A DNA stretch of 64,000 bases from NCBI RefSeq assembly GCF_022346605.1, contig NZ_JAKRNT010000003.1, positions 283,026 to 347,025 of the forward strand. The letters are read 5' to 3'. Numbering within the stretch: the first letter of the stretch is position 1; every line of letters starts with the position of its first letter. The translations under genes were made by a program, and so were the position numbers. The notes beneath the pieces were generated by a model, which ran no database searches, was not told the DNA's origin, and saw only the letters and a list, made by a program, of their open reading frames with translations. Shown piece after piece: positions 22,622 to 31,936 of this stretch. This DNA comes from Sporosarcina sp. ACRSL. GTDB taxonomy: Bacteria > Bacillota > Bacilli > Bacillales_A > Planococcaceae.

Positions 22622-24958
22622 ATGAAATCAACTTTTCAGCAGGAGCAGGAGCGAGTGGACAGTGTAGTGGAAGTCATTACGGAACGGATTCGCAAATTGG
22701 AGGACGATACGACCCGGCAACGGAATGAAGTAGTCAATATCCGTAAGCATTTTTGGGATGAAGTCAAAGTGAATGTCGATTCGTTTGACGACTATCTGGA
22801 AACGATCATCGGCTTGAGACAAGAAGCGCAAGCGCTTGCCGTCAGTCAAAGCACGCACCGGCATGCATCCAAAAGATTATCTACACTGCGACGAATGAAA
22901 CAAGTTCCTTATTTTGGACGAATTGATTTCATTGAAGAAGGTTCTTCAACTGAAGAGCAAATCTATATCGGAATATCCACACTAACTGACGACAGTGGGG
23001 AAGATTTTTTGATCTATGATTGGAGAGCGCCGATTTCAAGTGTCTACTATGATTATCAGCCAGGCGATGCTTCTTATGTAACTCCCGGGGGATTAATTCG
23101 AGGGAAGTTGGAGAAGAAGTGGCAGTATTTGATTCGCGGCGGTGTTCTTCAATCGATGTTCGATACGAGCGTCACAATTGGTGACGAGATTTTACAAATT
23201 GTATTAGGCAAAGGCACCGACAAACATATGCATAGTATCGTGGCAACGATTCAGCAAGATCAAAACCGGATTATACGCCACGACCAAGGAAAGCTTCTCA
23301 TCGTTCACGGCGCTGCCGGTAGTGGTAAAACATCAGCTGCCTTACAACGAATCGCTTATTTGCTATATAAATACCGGGAAAGCCTCAATGCCGACCAAAT
23401 TATTTTATTCTCACCAAATACGCTGTTCAACAGTTACGTGTCCAATGTACTTCCTGAACTCGGTGAAGAGAATATGCAGCAGGTAACTTTCCAAGAGTAC
23501 TTGAATCATCGGTTAAGCAAGGACTATCAAGTTGAAAATCCTTACGACCAATTGGAGTATGTCTTAACAGCAGAGAATACCCCTTCCTATCAAGCAAGAG
23601 TAGCAAGCATCCGTTTCAAAGCGTCGCCAATTTTCTTCGAAGCGATTGAATCCTATCGAAAGGCGTTAGAGATTTCCGGGATGCAATTTAAAGACTTGAT
23701 CTTTAGAGGGAAGCCGATTGTGTCTGCTAAGCAAATAGAGAATAGGTTTTACAATAGCGATACATCACTCCGCTTTCATAACCGACTTGAAAAGTTGAAG
23801 GAATGGCTCGAGAAGAAAGTCAACGGGTCCTTACAAAATGAATGGATGAAGCCGTGGGTGGAGGAGAAAATCGAGCTGCTAAGCGACGAGGAGTATCATA
23901 GGGCGCATAGGTACTTAGCAAAAAAGCATGGTTTTAAAAGAGGCGCAGCCGCTGATTATGAGATGGACCCTAAAGAACTTGCCCATTTGATTGTTCAACA
24001 AAGCTCAAAGTCGCTGCGCAATCAAGTTCAGGCATTTGAATTCATCGACATGAATGGGATCTATAAGCAACTTTTCGTTGACCCTTTGCAAATCAAACAG
24101 TGGATTGACGAGGACACACCAGCCGAATGGCCCGCTATATGCCAAGCAACGCTAAACATGTTAGAGGAAAACCAATTGTTTTATGAAGACGCGACACCAT
24201 TTTTACTGTTGAATGAACTCATTCGAGGCTTTCAGGCGAACCGTACCATTAAGCATGTTGTTGTTGATGAGGCGCAAGATTATTCAGCTTTCCAATTTGA
24301 GTTTTTGCGACGATTGTTTCCGTCCGCGAAGATGACTGTGCTAGGTGATTTTAATCAAGCGATATTCGCACATGCAAGCGAAACGGTTGATTTCCACACA
24401 CTTACGAATCTTTACGGCCCTGACGAAACAGAAATGATTAACCTGGCAAGAAGCTACCGATCTACAAAGCCAATCATCGAATTCACAAGAAAGTTAGTCC
24501 CTAACGGCGCGCAGATCATCCCCTTTGAACGCGAAGGCGAGCAACCGGTGCTGAAGGAAGTAGCGGATCATTCAGAGTTGCACCACTGCATCGCCGCCAA
24601 GGTCGCGGAGCTGAAAAGTTCCGGCTACAACACCATTGCGATCATCTGCAAATCAGCAGAGGAAAGCCGACGTGCATTTGAAGCACTGTCTATGATGGAT
24701 GACATCAAGCTGCTGAGAACCGGCTCAATGGAATATGAACAAGGGGTTGTTGTTGTCCCGGCGTATTTGGCAAAAGGCATCGAATTTGATGCCGTCGTTA
24801 TTTATGATGCATCGGAGCAAGTATACGGCGACGAGAGCTTGCGCAGAATTTTCTACACCGCATGTACAAGAGCCATGCATCATCTACAATTGTACAGCGT
24901 CGGGGAACCGACTTCCCTGTTGCAAACGGTTCCGCAGGATTGTTTCATCTTAACTTAA
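22622..24958 (+). CDS. helD: RNA polymerase recycling motor HelD (UvrD/Rep-type helicase)
   Basis: A 778-residue superfamily 1 ATPase. The N-terminal coiled-coil arm (about residues 1-75) is rich in Lys/Glu; then comes YFGRIDFIEE...DWRAPISSVYYDY, diagnostic of HelD. Walker A GAAGSGKTSA lies near residue 230, VVDEAQDYS near 545, GDFNQAI near 575 and YTACTRAMHHL near the C terminus. HelD releases stalled RNA polymerase from DNA. B. subtilis HelD is 774 residues. ATG 22622 follows AAGGAG by 8 nt; the GTG at 22613 would sit on the ribosome site. Confidence 0.9.
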   Translation: MKSTFQQEQERVDSVVEVITERIRKLEDDTTRQRNEVVNIRKHFWDEVKVNVDSFDDYLETIIGLRQEAQALAVSQSTHRHASKRLSTLRRMKQVPYFGRIDFIEEGSSTEEQIYIGISTLTDDSGEDFLIYDWRAPISSVYYDYQPGDASYVTPGGLIRGKLEKKWQYLIRGGVLQSMFDTSVTIGDEILQIVLGKGTDKHMHSIVATIQQDQNRIIRHDQGKLLIVHGAAGSGKTSAALQRIAYLLYKYRESLNADQIILFSPNTLFNSYVSNVLPELGEENMQQVTFQEYLNHRLSKDYQVENPYDQLEYVLTAENTPSYQARVASIRFKASPIFFEAIESYRKALEISGMQFKDLIFRGKPIVSAKQIENRFYNSDTSLRFHNRLEKLKEWLEKKVNGSLQNEWMKPWVEEKIELLSDEEYHRAHRYLAKKHGFKRGAAADYEMDPKELAHLIVQQSSKSLRNQVQAFEFIDMNGIYKQLFVDPLQIKQWIDEDTPAEWPAICQATLNMLEENQLFYEDATPFLLLNELIRGFQANRTIKHVVVDEAQDYSAFQFEFLRRLFPSAKMTVLGDFNQAIFAHASETVDFHTLTNLYGPDETEMINLARSYRSTKPIIEFTRKLVPNGAQIIPFEREGEQPVLKEVADHSELHHCIAAKVAELKSSGYNTIAIICKSAEESRRAFEALSMMDDIKLLRTGSMEYEQGVVVVPAYLAKGIEFDAVVIYDASEQVYGDESLRRIFYTACTRAMHHLQLYSVGEPTSLLQTVPQDCFILT

Positions 24959-24991
24959 CTAAAGTGCGGTTATCCTTTCATATCGACCTCT

Positions 24992-25040
24992 GTCCTTATA
25001 TCGGCCGTAGAGACATTAACTGCCGATATGAGGACAATTT
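24992..25040 (+). terminator. Hairpin after helD
   Basis: GTCCTTATATCGGC pairs with GCCGATATGAGGAC (one G-U) over a 16-nt loop, then AATTT. The short T stretch makes it a weak terminator. Confidence 0.5.
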
Positions 25041-25101
25041 ACTTACCATATCGAAAAATCAAGTATAATTTTCTAGTGAATACAAACTAGGAGCGGATTA
25101 T

Positions 25102-25833
25102 ATGGCAAATTTAGATGAACCTGCCCTTCAGTTTCGAAACGTTGATTATAGCATTAATGGCGTTCCGATTTTAAAAGGCATTACAGGTTCTTTTCCAAAG
25201 GGAGCGATTACAACTCTTGTCGGACCTTCCGGAGCCGGAAAGTCGACATTACTTAAACTATGCAATGGCTTGATAAGTCCCACTTCAGGAGACATATTTA
25301 TTGATGCTAAACATATTTCTACATACGATCCTATAGCACTGCGCCGCCATGTCGGAATTGCCTTACAAAGCGCTCCAATGGTGAAAGGTACTGTTTTTCA
25401 AAACCTGGCACTACCTTTTGAACTTCAAGGCAGAGAGCTTTCCGAGCAAGATGCCATTGAAATTTTGGAAGATGTCGGTTTAGGAAGAGATGTATTACAT
25501 AGAAAGACGGACGGATTATCAGGGGGGCAGCGACAAAAAGTATCAATAGCCCGCACATTGCTGAACCGGTCGGAAATCTTATTGTTGGATGAAATCACTT
25601 CCGCTCTAGATAGGAATTCGTTGCATGAAATCGAGCAATTGATCGTCAACATCAACCGTAAATACGGTTCGACAATCGTATGGATTACCCATAATTTGGA
25701 ACAAGCTATTTCGATCGGTAATTTCACATGGGTGCTAATTGACGGTAAAGTTATGGAAACTGGAGACAGTGACTTATTAAAATCACCGACTAATGAATTG
25801 GTGAAGCAATTTGTACAGGGGGATTATCGATGA
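25102..25833 (+). CDS. fetA: ABC transporter ATPase, FetA/YbbL type
   Basis: A 243-residue ATPase. Walker A is GPSGAGKST near residue 42, the signature LSGGQRQKV near 138, Walker B ILLLDEITSALD near 160 and the switch His in WITHN near 195. The next gene is the UPF0014 permease, overlapping by ATGA, the pair known in E. coli as FetAB, which exports iron and protects against peroxide. AGGAG precedes the ATG. Metal specificity in Bacillales is not established. Confidence 0.83.
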   Translation: MANLDEPALQFRNVDYSINGVPILKGITGSFPKGAITTLVGPSGAGKSTLLKLCNGLISPTSGDIFIDAKHISTYDPIALRRHVGIALQSAPMVKGTVFQNLALPFELQGRELSEQDAIEILEDVGLGRDVLHRKTDGLSGGQRQKVSIARTLLNRSEILLLDEITSALDRNSLHEIEQLIVNINRKYGSTIVWITHNLEQAISIGNFTWVLIDGKVMETGDSDLLKSPTNELVKQFVQGDYR

Positions 25834-26585
25834 GTTACACAACTTTGGCCATCGCCCTCATTTTTATCGCAATCCCGTTGCTGTTATCAAGAACACTTCG
25901 CCTCGGGTTGGAAAAAGATACAATTATCGCGACAATCCGTTCCATTCTGCAATTGCTTGCAGTTGGCTATATACTGAAGTTCGTTTTTGACTCGGATAAT
26001 GTAGCATACATCATGATAATGGTGACATTAATGATTGGAGCTGCGACGCAAAATGTGCGTAAAAAAGGGAAGACGATTAACGGAATAACGTGGAAAGTCG
26101 CTGTAACATTGTTGGCTGTCGAACTGTTGACGCAAAGCATTTTACTAGGCTTCGGAATTGTACCACCGACCGCACAATATGTCATTTCCATCAGTGGCAT
26201 GATTATTGGAAATTCCATGGTGCTTTCAATTCTATTCCTTAATCGATTTACGGCGGAAGTTGATGCGCATCGTGATGAAACGGAATTGATCCTTTCACTC
26301 GGCGGCACACCGAAACAAGCGATTCATAGACAACTGATTCAATCGATTAAAGCAAGCATGATTCCAACTATCGAGAGCCAAAAAACAATCGGTCTTGTGC
26401 AATTGCCTGGTATGATGAGTGGACAAATCATCGCCGGTGCCGATCCGATACAAGCCGTCCAATTCCAACTGTTGATCATCTTCCTGTTGCTAACGACAGC
26501 CGCAGTGACGAGCATCCTACTCGGTTTTCTATCGTATCGAAGCCTATTCAATCAACGTATGCAGCTTCTTCAAGAAAAACAATAA
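25830..26585 (+). CDS. fetB: ABC transporter permease, FetB/YbbM type (UPF0014)
   Basis: A 251-residue protein with about seven membrane helices. Family regions are RSILQLLAVGYIL, MIGAATQNVRKKGK, SGMIIGNSMVLSILFLNRF and GLVQLPGMMSGQIIAGADPI. It is translationally coupled to fetA through a 4-bp overlap. It is predicted to form an iron exporter with FetA; the role follows E. coli FetB and has not been shown for this lineage. Confidence 0.85.
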   Translation: MSYTTLAIALIFIAIPLLLSRTLRLGLEKDTIIATIRSILQLLAVGYILKFVFDSDNVAYIMIMVTLMIGAATQNVRKKGKTINGITWKVAVTLLAVELLTQSILLGFGIVPPTAQYVISISGMIIGNSMVLSILFLNRFTAEVDAHRDETELILSLGGTPKQAIHRQLIQSIKASMIPTIESQKTIGLVQLPGMMSGQIIAGADPIQAVQFQLLIIFLLLTTAAVTSILLGFLSYRSLFNQRMQLLQEKQ

Positions 26586-26700
26586 TTACAGTGTCGTGGA
26601 GCCGACTCTGTTTCTAAAGCATTAGCTTGTTCGTGATTAAATGTTGTTCGCATGGATAAACTTCGGATACAACAGATCGCAGAAGCGGGAGGTGTCTTTT

Positions 26701-27318
26701 TTGGAGGAAATAAATTGTGATTTCTCACCGATGAAGCAAATACTAATAGATGACATTCACCAACTTATTTCAAAATTGCAGGGCAATGCGGAGGCTATTA
26801 ATGATGATAACAATTGTCTCCTCGGGAAATTCGAAAAGATCAAAGAAGACTTTCTGGCGATAGAAATGAAAGCCGCCACTTTTTATTTAAATTGTTATCT
26901 GTCTCCGTTTACCGATAAATATCCGGAACTGTCCGTGTGTGTGCAAAATATGTCGAGGTTGCGACATGGCGGGTTAATTGTCATCCAACGGGAAGATCCA
27001 CTTGATTCTTTGGTGAATCCTGGTATTCCGATAGGAGCCGAGTTGACGCATACGTTGCTCGAATCCATCTTCTTCCCGGGAAGTCCACTTCATGACGGTG
27101 CTGTCATGGTGCATCAAAACCGTATTATATCCGCAACGAATGTCCTTCCGTTATCAGGCAGATTTGCAGGTGATCGCAAACTGGGGACACGGCATCGTGC
27201 CGCATTAGGACTAACTGAACAAAGTGATGCCCTTGTCCTCGTCGTATCTGAGGAAACAGGAAGAGTTTCATTTGCATTTAAAGGAGAACTTTATCCGGTT
27301 ATGAGCCGAGTTGGATGA
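26701..27318 (+). CDS. cdaS: Diadenylate cyclase, CdaS (YojJ) type
   Basis: A 205-residue protein from TTG 26701, 6 nt after GGGAGGTG; the longer frame from 26641 has no ribosome site. The N-terminal 60 residues are helical (MKQILIDDIHQLISKL), as in CdaS, where two helices hold an inactive hexamer. The DAC domain carries HDGAVMVHQNRI and GTRHRAALGLTEQ, the DGA and RHR motifs that bind ATP. It makes c-di-AMP from two ATP. In B. subtilis CdaS is expressed in the forespore and aids germination, which supports a spore-forming host. It is monocistronic and ends at a strong terminator. Confidence 0.9.
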   Translation: MEEINCDFSPMKQILIDDIHQLISKLQGNAEAINDDNNCLLGKFEKIKEDFLAIEMKAATFYLNCYLSPFTDKYPELSVCVQNMSRLRHGGLIVIQREDPLDSLVNPGIPIGAELTHTLLESIFFPGSPLHDGAVMVHQNRIISATNVLPLSGRFAGDRKLGTRHRAALGLTEQSDALVLVVSEETGRVSFAFKGELYPVMSRVG

Positions 27319-27340
27319 CAGATTAGGCGGTTTCAATTGC

Positions 27341-27386
27341 AAGAAAGACCCGTACTCTGTTTCCATGGAGATACGGGTCTTTTTCA
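27341..27386 (+). terminator. Rho-independent terminator of cdaS
   Basis: AAGAAAGACCCGTA pairs with TACGGGTCTTTTTC over a 17-nt loop; it has T/A tracts on both sides and may work both ways. Confidence 0.85.
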
Positions 27387-27401
27387 ATAATGATAGAGCT
27401 G

Positions 27402-27485
27402 CTCTGAGCGCGGAATCGCTCACTTTGGGCGCGGCACCACTCGCTTTGGGCGCGGAACCACTCACTTTGGGCGCAGCATACTTGC
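27402..27485. repeat. 21-bp tandem repeat, four units
   Basis: Four head-to-tail 21-bp units, each built as CTTTGGGCGCGG followed by a variable ACCACTC-like part (first unit CTCTGAGCGCGG). The same unit type, with CTTTGGACGCGG, makes the 13-unit array at 63270-63542. It lies between the cdaS terminator and the 3' end of the first luciferase-like gene. Confidence 0.85.
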
Positions 27486-27497
27486 GGCAAACCAAAT

Positions 27498-28553
27498 TTA
27501 TTTCTTCGTCGCTTTCCTTACGACAGGTGCGATTTCTGTCGCTAGTAATTCAATGCTTTTCGCTATCTTTTCAAACGGCACACCGCCGATGTCGATCTGC
27601 GCCATGAAGCGGTGGTGGCCAAACAGTTCATATTGTTGAAGGATTTTCTCGACAATTTGCTCTGGGCTTCCTACAAACAAGGCAGATTCAGGAGATGTCA
27701 TATAATCGAAATCCGCTCGTGACATCTTTGTCCCGAACATTCCTCGTTGACGGTTCACGTATGCCCAGTACTCCGAATAATGAGGATAAAACTCGTCTTT
27801 CGCTCGTTCGGTCGTCGTGGAAAAATAAGCATGCCCGTTAACGCTAATTTTCAAGTCTTCCGGAGAATGTCCGGACTCGATGCCTGCTTGTCGATAAAGG
27901 TCGACCAATGGTTTAAATCGCTTCGGGTCGCCACCGAGTAGTGCAATTGCCATCCCTACTCCAAATCGTCCTGCGCGGACTGCACTATTTGGCGTTCCCC
28001 CGACACCGACCCAAGTAGGAATCCCCTTTTGAATGGGGCGAGGAGCAATTTCGGCATTTCGTAAAGGCGATCGAAAACGACCTTCCCACGTAATTCTATC
28101 ATTTTCATTCAGCTGTAAAAATAAATCGAGATTTTCTTCAAAAAGTGCGTCATAATCGTTTGTATCATAACCGAATAATGGAAAGGACTCGATAAACGCC
28201 CCACGGCCAGCAATCATTTCAGCACGCCCACCCGAAATGACATCTACTGTCGCAAAATCTTCAAAGAGGCGAACAGGATCCACTGTACTCAAGACCGTAG
28301 TTGCACTCATTAATCTAATCCGCTTCGTCACCGTCGCAATCGCAGACAGAACAACAGCAGGAGAAGTCGTTGCATAATCCAAACGGTGATGTTCCCCGAC
28401 TCCGAAAACGTCTAATCCAGCCTCATCCGCAAGTTTGGCCATTTCTATAATTTCATTTATCCTCTGTTCAGCAGTCTGGCCTTGATCTACAGCTAGATCT
28501 CCAAGCGTGAAAAGGCCAATTTCAATTCCCGTGTTTTCCTCTTGATTTGTCAT
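27498..28553 (-). CDS. LLM-class (luciferase-like) flavin-dependent oxidoreductase, copy 1
   Basis: A 351-residue TIM-barrel protein. Motifs are GIEIGLFTLGD, FGVGEHHRLDYATTSP, SATTVLSTVDPVRLFEDFAT, AGRGAFIESFPLFGYD and WVGVGGTPNSAVRAG, typical of FMNH2- or F420-independent bacterial luciferase relatives. Substrate unknown; in such stress clusters they are thought to be quinone- or aldehyde-active monooxygenases. ATG 28553 was chosen because AGGGAG precedes it. A close paralogue is encoded at 33305-34381, and both promoters carry the same TTACTT-type operator. Confidence 0.88.
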   Translation of the reverse strand: MTNQEENTGIEIGLFTLGDLAVDQGQTAEQRINEIIEMAKLADEAGLDVFGVGEHHRLDYATTSPAVVLSAIATVTKRIRLMSATTVLSTVDPVRLFEDFATVDVISGGRAEMIAGRGAFIESFPLFGYDTNDYDALFEENLDLFLQLNENDRITWEGRFRSPLRNAEIAPRPIQKGIPTWVGVGGTPNSAVRAGRFGVGMAIALLGGDPKRFKPLVDLYRQAGIESGHSPEDLKISVNGHAYFSTTTERAKDEFYPHYSEYWAYVNRQRGMFGTKMSRADFDYMTSPESALFVGSPEQIVEKILQQYELFGHHRFMAQIDIGGVPFEKIAKSIELLATEIAPVVRKATKK

Positions 28554-28616
28554 GAAATTTCTCTCCCTTATTTGAATGACGATGTTACTATCAATCATAG
28601 TAAAATTGTTAGTTAG

Positions 28617-28633
28617 TTACTTTATGTAAGTAA
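28617..28633. promoter_or_regulatory. HxlR-type operator, LLM copy 1
   Basis: TTACTTTATGTAAGTAA, 64 bp upstream of the start, followed on the plus strand by ATATAA. It matches TTACTTAACGTAAGTTA upstream of LLM copy 2 at 13 of 17 positions, with ACTT...GTAAGT conserved. Confidence 0.65.
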
Positions 28634-28663
28634 ATATAATACAGTACCTCTCAATAGTCAAAT

Positions 28664-28697
28664 AAAAAACGACTTCGTCGATGAAGTCGTTTTTTTC
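28664..28697. terminator. Bidirectional terminator
   Basis: AAAAAACGACTTC-GTCGAT-GAAGTCGTTTTTTT. It overlaps the stop of the EamA gene (-). Confidence 0.9.
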
Positions 28698-29673
28698 ATG
28701 ATGGCAATTCCTGCAATCTTTCTTCGTACTCTTCTTTCGGCTCTGTCCTTCTTTGCTGCAGCCTGAGAAAAATATTGTTGGAAAACAAAGATACGATTAT
28801 GAAAATGGTTCCGATATAATCATAAGCGGTGACACCTGCACCTTGAATAATTTGAATGACTAACGTCGTCACTGGAACAAGATTAAGGAAAAGCAGTCCA
28901 TTTAACGGTGTGATGACACTTACACCATAATTCCATCCGACCAAAGCAATGACACCAGGGAAAATAACCATGAAAGCGATATGAGGGCTCGTAATGATCA
29001 TCGTTTCAACGGTCGGAAAAGAGACGTATCCTGTAAGAGTTGCAACGACCACGGCAACAGTTGCAGTAGCCGTTCCAAGCAAACAACTTAACGTGGAATA
29101 ACGCAATGCAGACCAGCCATCTTTACTAAATTGGCCTCCGCCCATCGTGTAGACGACCCACCCAATAACTGCGATAAAAATTAATAGAGATGGGATAATG
29201 TCATCTGTCGCTGTGAAGAAGGCGCCAATATCACCTTTTGTCACGACTAACATTGCACCGATAAATCCTAGAAACACACAAAATAGCGTAAAAGCATGAG
29301 GTCGTTGGCGTATGAGAATCCATGCAATGATAATAGAAATCATTGGCATCAACGATTCCATAATGGAAGCAATCATTGTCCCCGGACTCCCCAATAAGTC
29401 TTGTCCCCAGAAAATGAGCAAGTTATAAACTGCAAAGGCCATCGTACCGAAAAACCAAAGCTGCCAACCTTTCCCTTCGAAGCGAAAAGCTTGTTTACCT
29501 TCCTTCCATAACAGCCAGACAAGTAAAATGATCGTCACAGAGACATAACGGAAAATCGTAAAATAAAACGGATCGATATGATGAAACGCATGATTTGCTA
29601 CAGGGAACATGGCCCCCCACGATACTGCCGAAATCAAACATAAAAAAGCAGCAACTAAAACTCTGTTCTTCAA
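28696..29673 (-). CDS. EamA/DMT-family transporter
   Basis: A 325-residue protein with ten predicted membrane helices in two EamA repeats; the first opens LISAVSWGAMFPVANHAF. These are metabolite exporters or importers of varied specificity. It starts at TTG 29673, 10 nt after AAGGAG. It is divergent from a LysR gene, with a long inverted repeat in the shared spacer, so the LysR protein probably controls it. Substrate unknown. Confidence 0.85.
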   Translation of the reverse strand: MKNRVLVAAFLCLISAVSWGAMFPVANHAFHHIDPFYFTIFRYVSVTIILLVWLLWKEGKQAFRFEGKGWQLWFFGTMAFAVYNLLIFWGQDLLGSPGTMIASIMESLMPMISIIIAWILIRQRPHAFTLFCVFLGFIGAMLVVTKGDIGAFFTATDDIIPSLLIFIAVIGWVVYTMGGGQFSKDGWSALRYSTLSCLLGTATATVAVVVATLTGYVSFPTVETMIITSPHIAFMVIFPGVIALVGWNYGVSVITPLNGLLFLNLVPVTTLVIQIIQGAGVTAYDYIGTIFIIVSLFSNNIFLRLQQRRTEPKEEYEERLQELPS

Positions 29674-29727
29674 TCTAAGATGTCTCCTTCAACTGTCTTC
29701 TATAGATTCATTTAATCATAGATTCGA

Positions 29728-29776
29728 TATCACTAATAATGAATAATATTGATGATTGCTATCTCGTTTAGTGATA
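29728..29776. promoter_or_regulatory. Inverted repeat in the EamA/LysR divergent promoter
   Basis: TATCACTAA (29728-29736) and TTAGTGATA (29768-29776), 9-bp arms with a 31-bp gap. The size and position suit a LysR tetramer binding two half-sites. Confidence 0.6.
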
Positions 29777-29810
29777 CCATAAAGGAAGTATGTTGAAAGG
29801 GGGTAATCAG

Positions 29811-30689
29811 ATGGAGTTTAAAGACTTGGAAATTTTTCAAATGGTGGCTGAAAAAGGGACGATTACGGATTCGGCCAAAGAGTTAAATTACGTCCAATCC
29901 AATATTACTTCAAGGATCCAGAAGCTTGAGGCAGAATTGAATACGCCTCTTTTTAACCGTCATAACCGCGGAATGACGCTAACCCCTGAAGGAAAAAAAC
30001 TACTTGTCTATTCCGAGAAAATACTTTCTCTAACAAACGAAATGAAAAAAGTCGTGCAAAGTAAATCAGAACCGGCTGGCAAGCTTGAAATTGGAACTGT
30101 CGAAACGGTCATTAAATTACCGGTTATCTTATCTTCCTACAATAAGAAGTATAGAAATGTAGATTTATCACTTCTGACAGGTGTTACGGAACAACTTCGA
30201 AATGATGTATTAAATCACCGTTTGGACGGCGCTTTTGTAACAGAAATCGACCAGCATCCCGAGCTGGTCTCCCACGATGTCTTTCAGGAAGAACTTGTCT
30301 TACTATCAGACAATACGAAAACATCAATAGAACAGCTTCTAGAAGAACCGATTCTTTGCTTTAGCGAAGGATGCGGCTACCGGGCAAGACTTAAAGCATG
30401 GTATATGGATCAAAACATAACTGCACAAAGAGTGATGGAGTTCGGGACATTAGAAACTATATTGGGAAGTGTTACAATGGGGCTTGGCATTACATATGTT
30501 CCAAAGTCGGCAGTTTCCCATTTAGTAGAAAAAGGCCTTGTCTACTGTCATTCCTTGCCTGAAAAATATAGTAAGATCAATACCGTATTCATTCGAAGAA
30601 AAGATGCCTACTTAACCTCAACGCTCGAAAAGTTTATCGAAACATTTAAAGAGGTCGATAGCGAATCAGCTTATCCGCTAGCGTACTAA
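29811..30689 (+). CDS. LysR-family transcriptional regulator
   Basis: A 292-residue protein. The N-terminal winged helix reads MEFKDLEIFQMVAEKGTITD with recognition helix SNITSRIQKLEAEL and FNRHNRGMTLTPEGK; a periplasmic-binding-like effector domain follows. ATG 29811 was chosen because AAAGGGGG precedes it. It is divergent from the EamA transporter, the usual arrangement for a LysR regulator with its target. The effector cannot be inferred. Confidence 0.88.
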   Translation: MEFKDLEIFQMVAEKGTITDSAKELNYVQSNITSRIQKLEAELNTPLFNRHNRGMTLTPEGKKLLVYSEKILSLTNEMKKVVQSKSEPAGKLEIGTVETVIKLPVILSSYNKKYRNVDLSLLTGVTEQLRNDVLNHRLDGAFVTEIDQHPELVSHDVFQEELVLLSDNTKTSIEQLLEEPILCFSEGCGYRARLKAWYMDQNITAQRVMEFGTLETILGSVTMGLGITYVPKSAVSHLVEKGLVYCHSLPEKYSKINTVFIRRKDAYLTSTLEKFIETFKEVDSESAYPLAY

Positions 30690-30703
30690 CGATGCTACTA
30701 AGT

Positions 30704-30745
30704 AAAATTGTCCTCAGCCATTTCTCAGACTGAGGACAATTTTTC
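30704..30745. terminator. Bidirectional terminator
   Basis: AAAATTGTCCTCAG pairs perfectly with CTGAGGACAATTTT over a 12-nt loop. It lies between convergent lysR and the OYE gene. Confidence 0.9.
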
Positions 30746-30747
30746 TT

Positions 30748-31905
30748 TTATTTCTTTTCAACCGGGAACCAACCTTCTACACTCATCATAAGTTCCCAAA
30801 GCGGATCTGGTACTTGTAGACGGGCCTGATCATTTGGATTAACTGTCGTTTTGATGTCATTTTCTCTTCCCTGCTTCACTTTCTCAACCCATTCAGGTTC
30901 AACGATAAGCTCTCGACCTAAGGCAATAAGAGGAATACCCGTTTGCTCGAGTGCTTGAACCGCTTCGTCCGGCGTATGGATAGAGCCTACTCCGATAATC
31001 GGAACTCGATTTCCGACATGTTCTGCAATAAGTTCCATTCGTGATCGCTTGCTGTCAACGCCACGGCGAGGTTTTGACCAAAAATCAGTGACTCCCATAT
31101 GAATATAATCTAATTTCGCCTCTACTAACGCATCAAGTAGAGCAAACGTCTCAGTCATTGTAATTCCTGGCGTTTCCGGCTCTTCAGGAGTAAGACGGTA
31201 ACCAATGATAAATGGCTGTTTTGCATGCTCTGCAATGACTCTTTTCGTTTCTTCTATGACTGCTAGAGGAAAAGTAAGTCTTTTTTCAAGGCTGCCTCCC
31301 CAACGATCTGTCCGTATATTGGAATGAGGTGAGAAGAACTGTTGGAGTATATACCCAGTTGCACCGTGCAATTCGACACCATCAAATCCAGCTTCAATCG
31401 CACGTCGAGTTGCTTCGCCAAAATCCTTGATTAATTCAACAACTTCTTCATCACTCAAACTACGTGGCGTCTTATCGATGCTGTAAAAACCACGATCTAG
31501 GCGAGGTGCGACACTACTTGCACTGAGCGTTTCCCCATTCGGAATCAAATGTGGTACTGCCAACCTTCCACCATGATAAAGTTGCAATACAGCTTTCGCA
31601 CCTTTTTCCTTTATCGAAGAAGCGACACTTCTCAAACTGGGAATCATCGAATCTCGATCTGCTGCGAACTGCCCCTCGAACCCTTTTCCACTTGCTTGTA
31701 CGTATGCACATGCTGTAATGACCATACCAGGTCCATTCGAACGGGCCGCATAGTAGTTCAACTCTGCATCAGAAGCGGTATCATCCGAATTCGCTGAAAA
31801 CGTAGTCATCGGTGCCATAACTATTCGATTTTTTAATTGAACGCCATTTTTTAGCGTAAATGGTTCAAATAATGGTTTGTATATCTCTTTCATCGTTGAT
31901 TTCAT
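30748..31905 (-). CDS. Old Yellow Enzyme-type NADH:flavin oxidoreductase
   Basis: A 385-residue FMN barrel. It has LKNRIVMAPMTTFSANSDD, QLYHGGR, the substrate His in VELHGATGYILQQFFSPHSN, RTDRWGGSLEKRLTFP and IPLIALGRELIVEP. It reduces alpha,beta-unsaturated carbonyls, quinones or nitro compounds. The start is unsure: ATG 31905 has AAGGAG only 1 nt away and ATG 31893 has it 13 nt away. It lies 31 bp downstream of an IclR regulator on the same strand, so the two form an operon. It is another enzyme in this window suited to electrophile removal. Confidence 0.87.
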   Translation of the reverse strand: MKSTMKEIYKPLFEPFTLKNGVQLKNRIVMAPMTTFSANSDDTASDAELNYYAARSNGPGMVITACAYVQASGKGFEGQFAADRDSMIPSLRSVASSIKEKGAKAVLQLYHGGRLAVPHLIPNGETLSASSVAPRLDRGFYSIDKTPRSLSDEEVVELIKDFGEATRRAIEAGFDGVELHGATGYILQQFFSPHSNIRTDRWGGSLEKRLTFPLAVIEETKRVIAEHAKQPFIIGYRLTPEEPETPGITMTETFALLDALVEAKLDYIHMGVTDFWSKPRRGVDSKRSRMELIAEHVGNRVPIIGVGSIHTPDEAVQALEQTGIPLIALGRELIVEPEWVEKVKQGRENDIKTTVNPNDQARLQVPDPLWELMMSVEGWFPVEKK

Positions 31906-31936
31906 TCTCCTTCATTTAGCGAAAAATACTGCGTTC

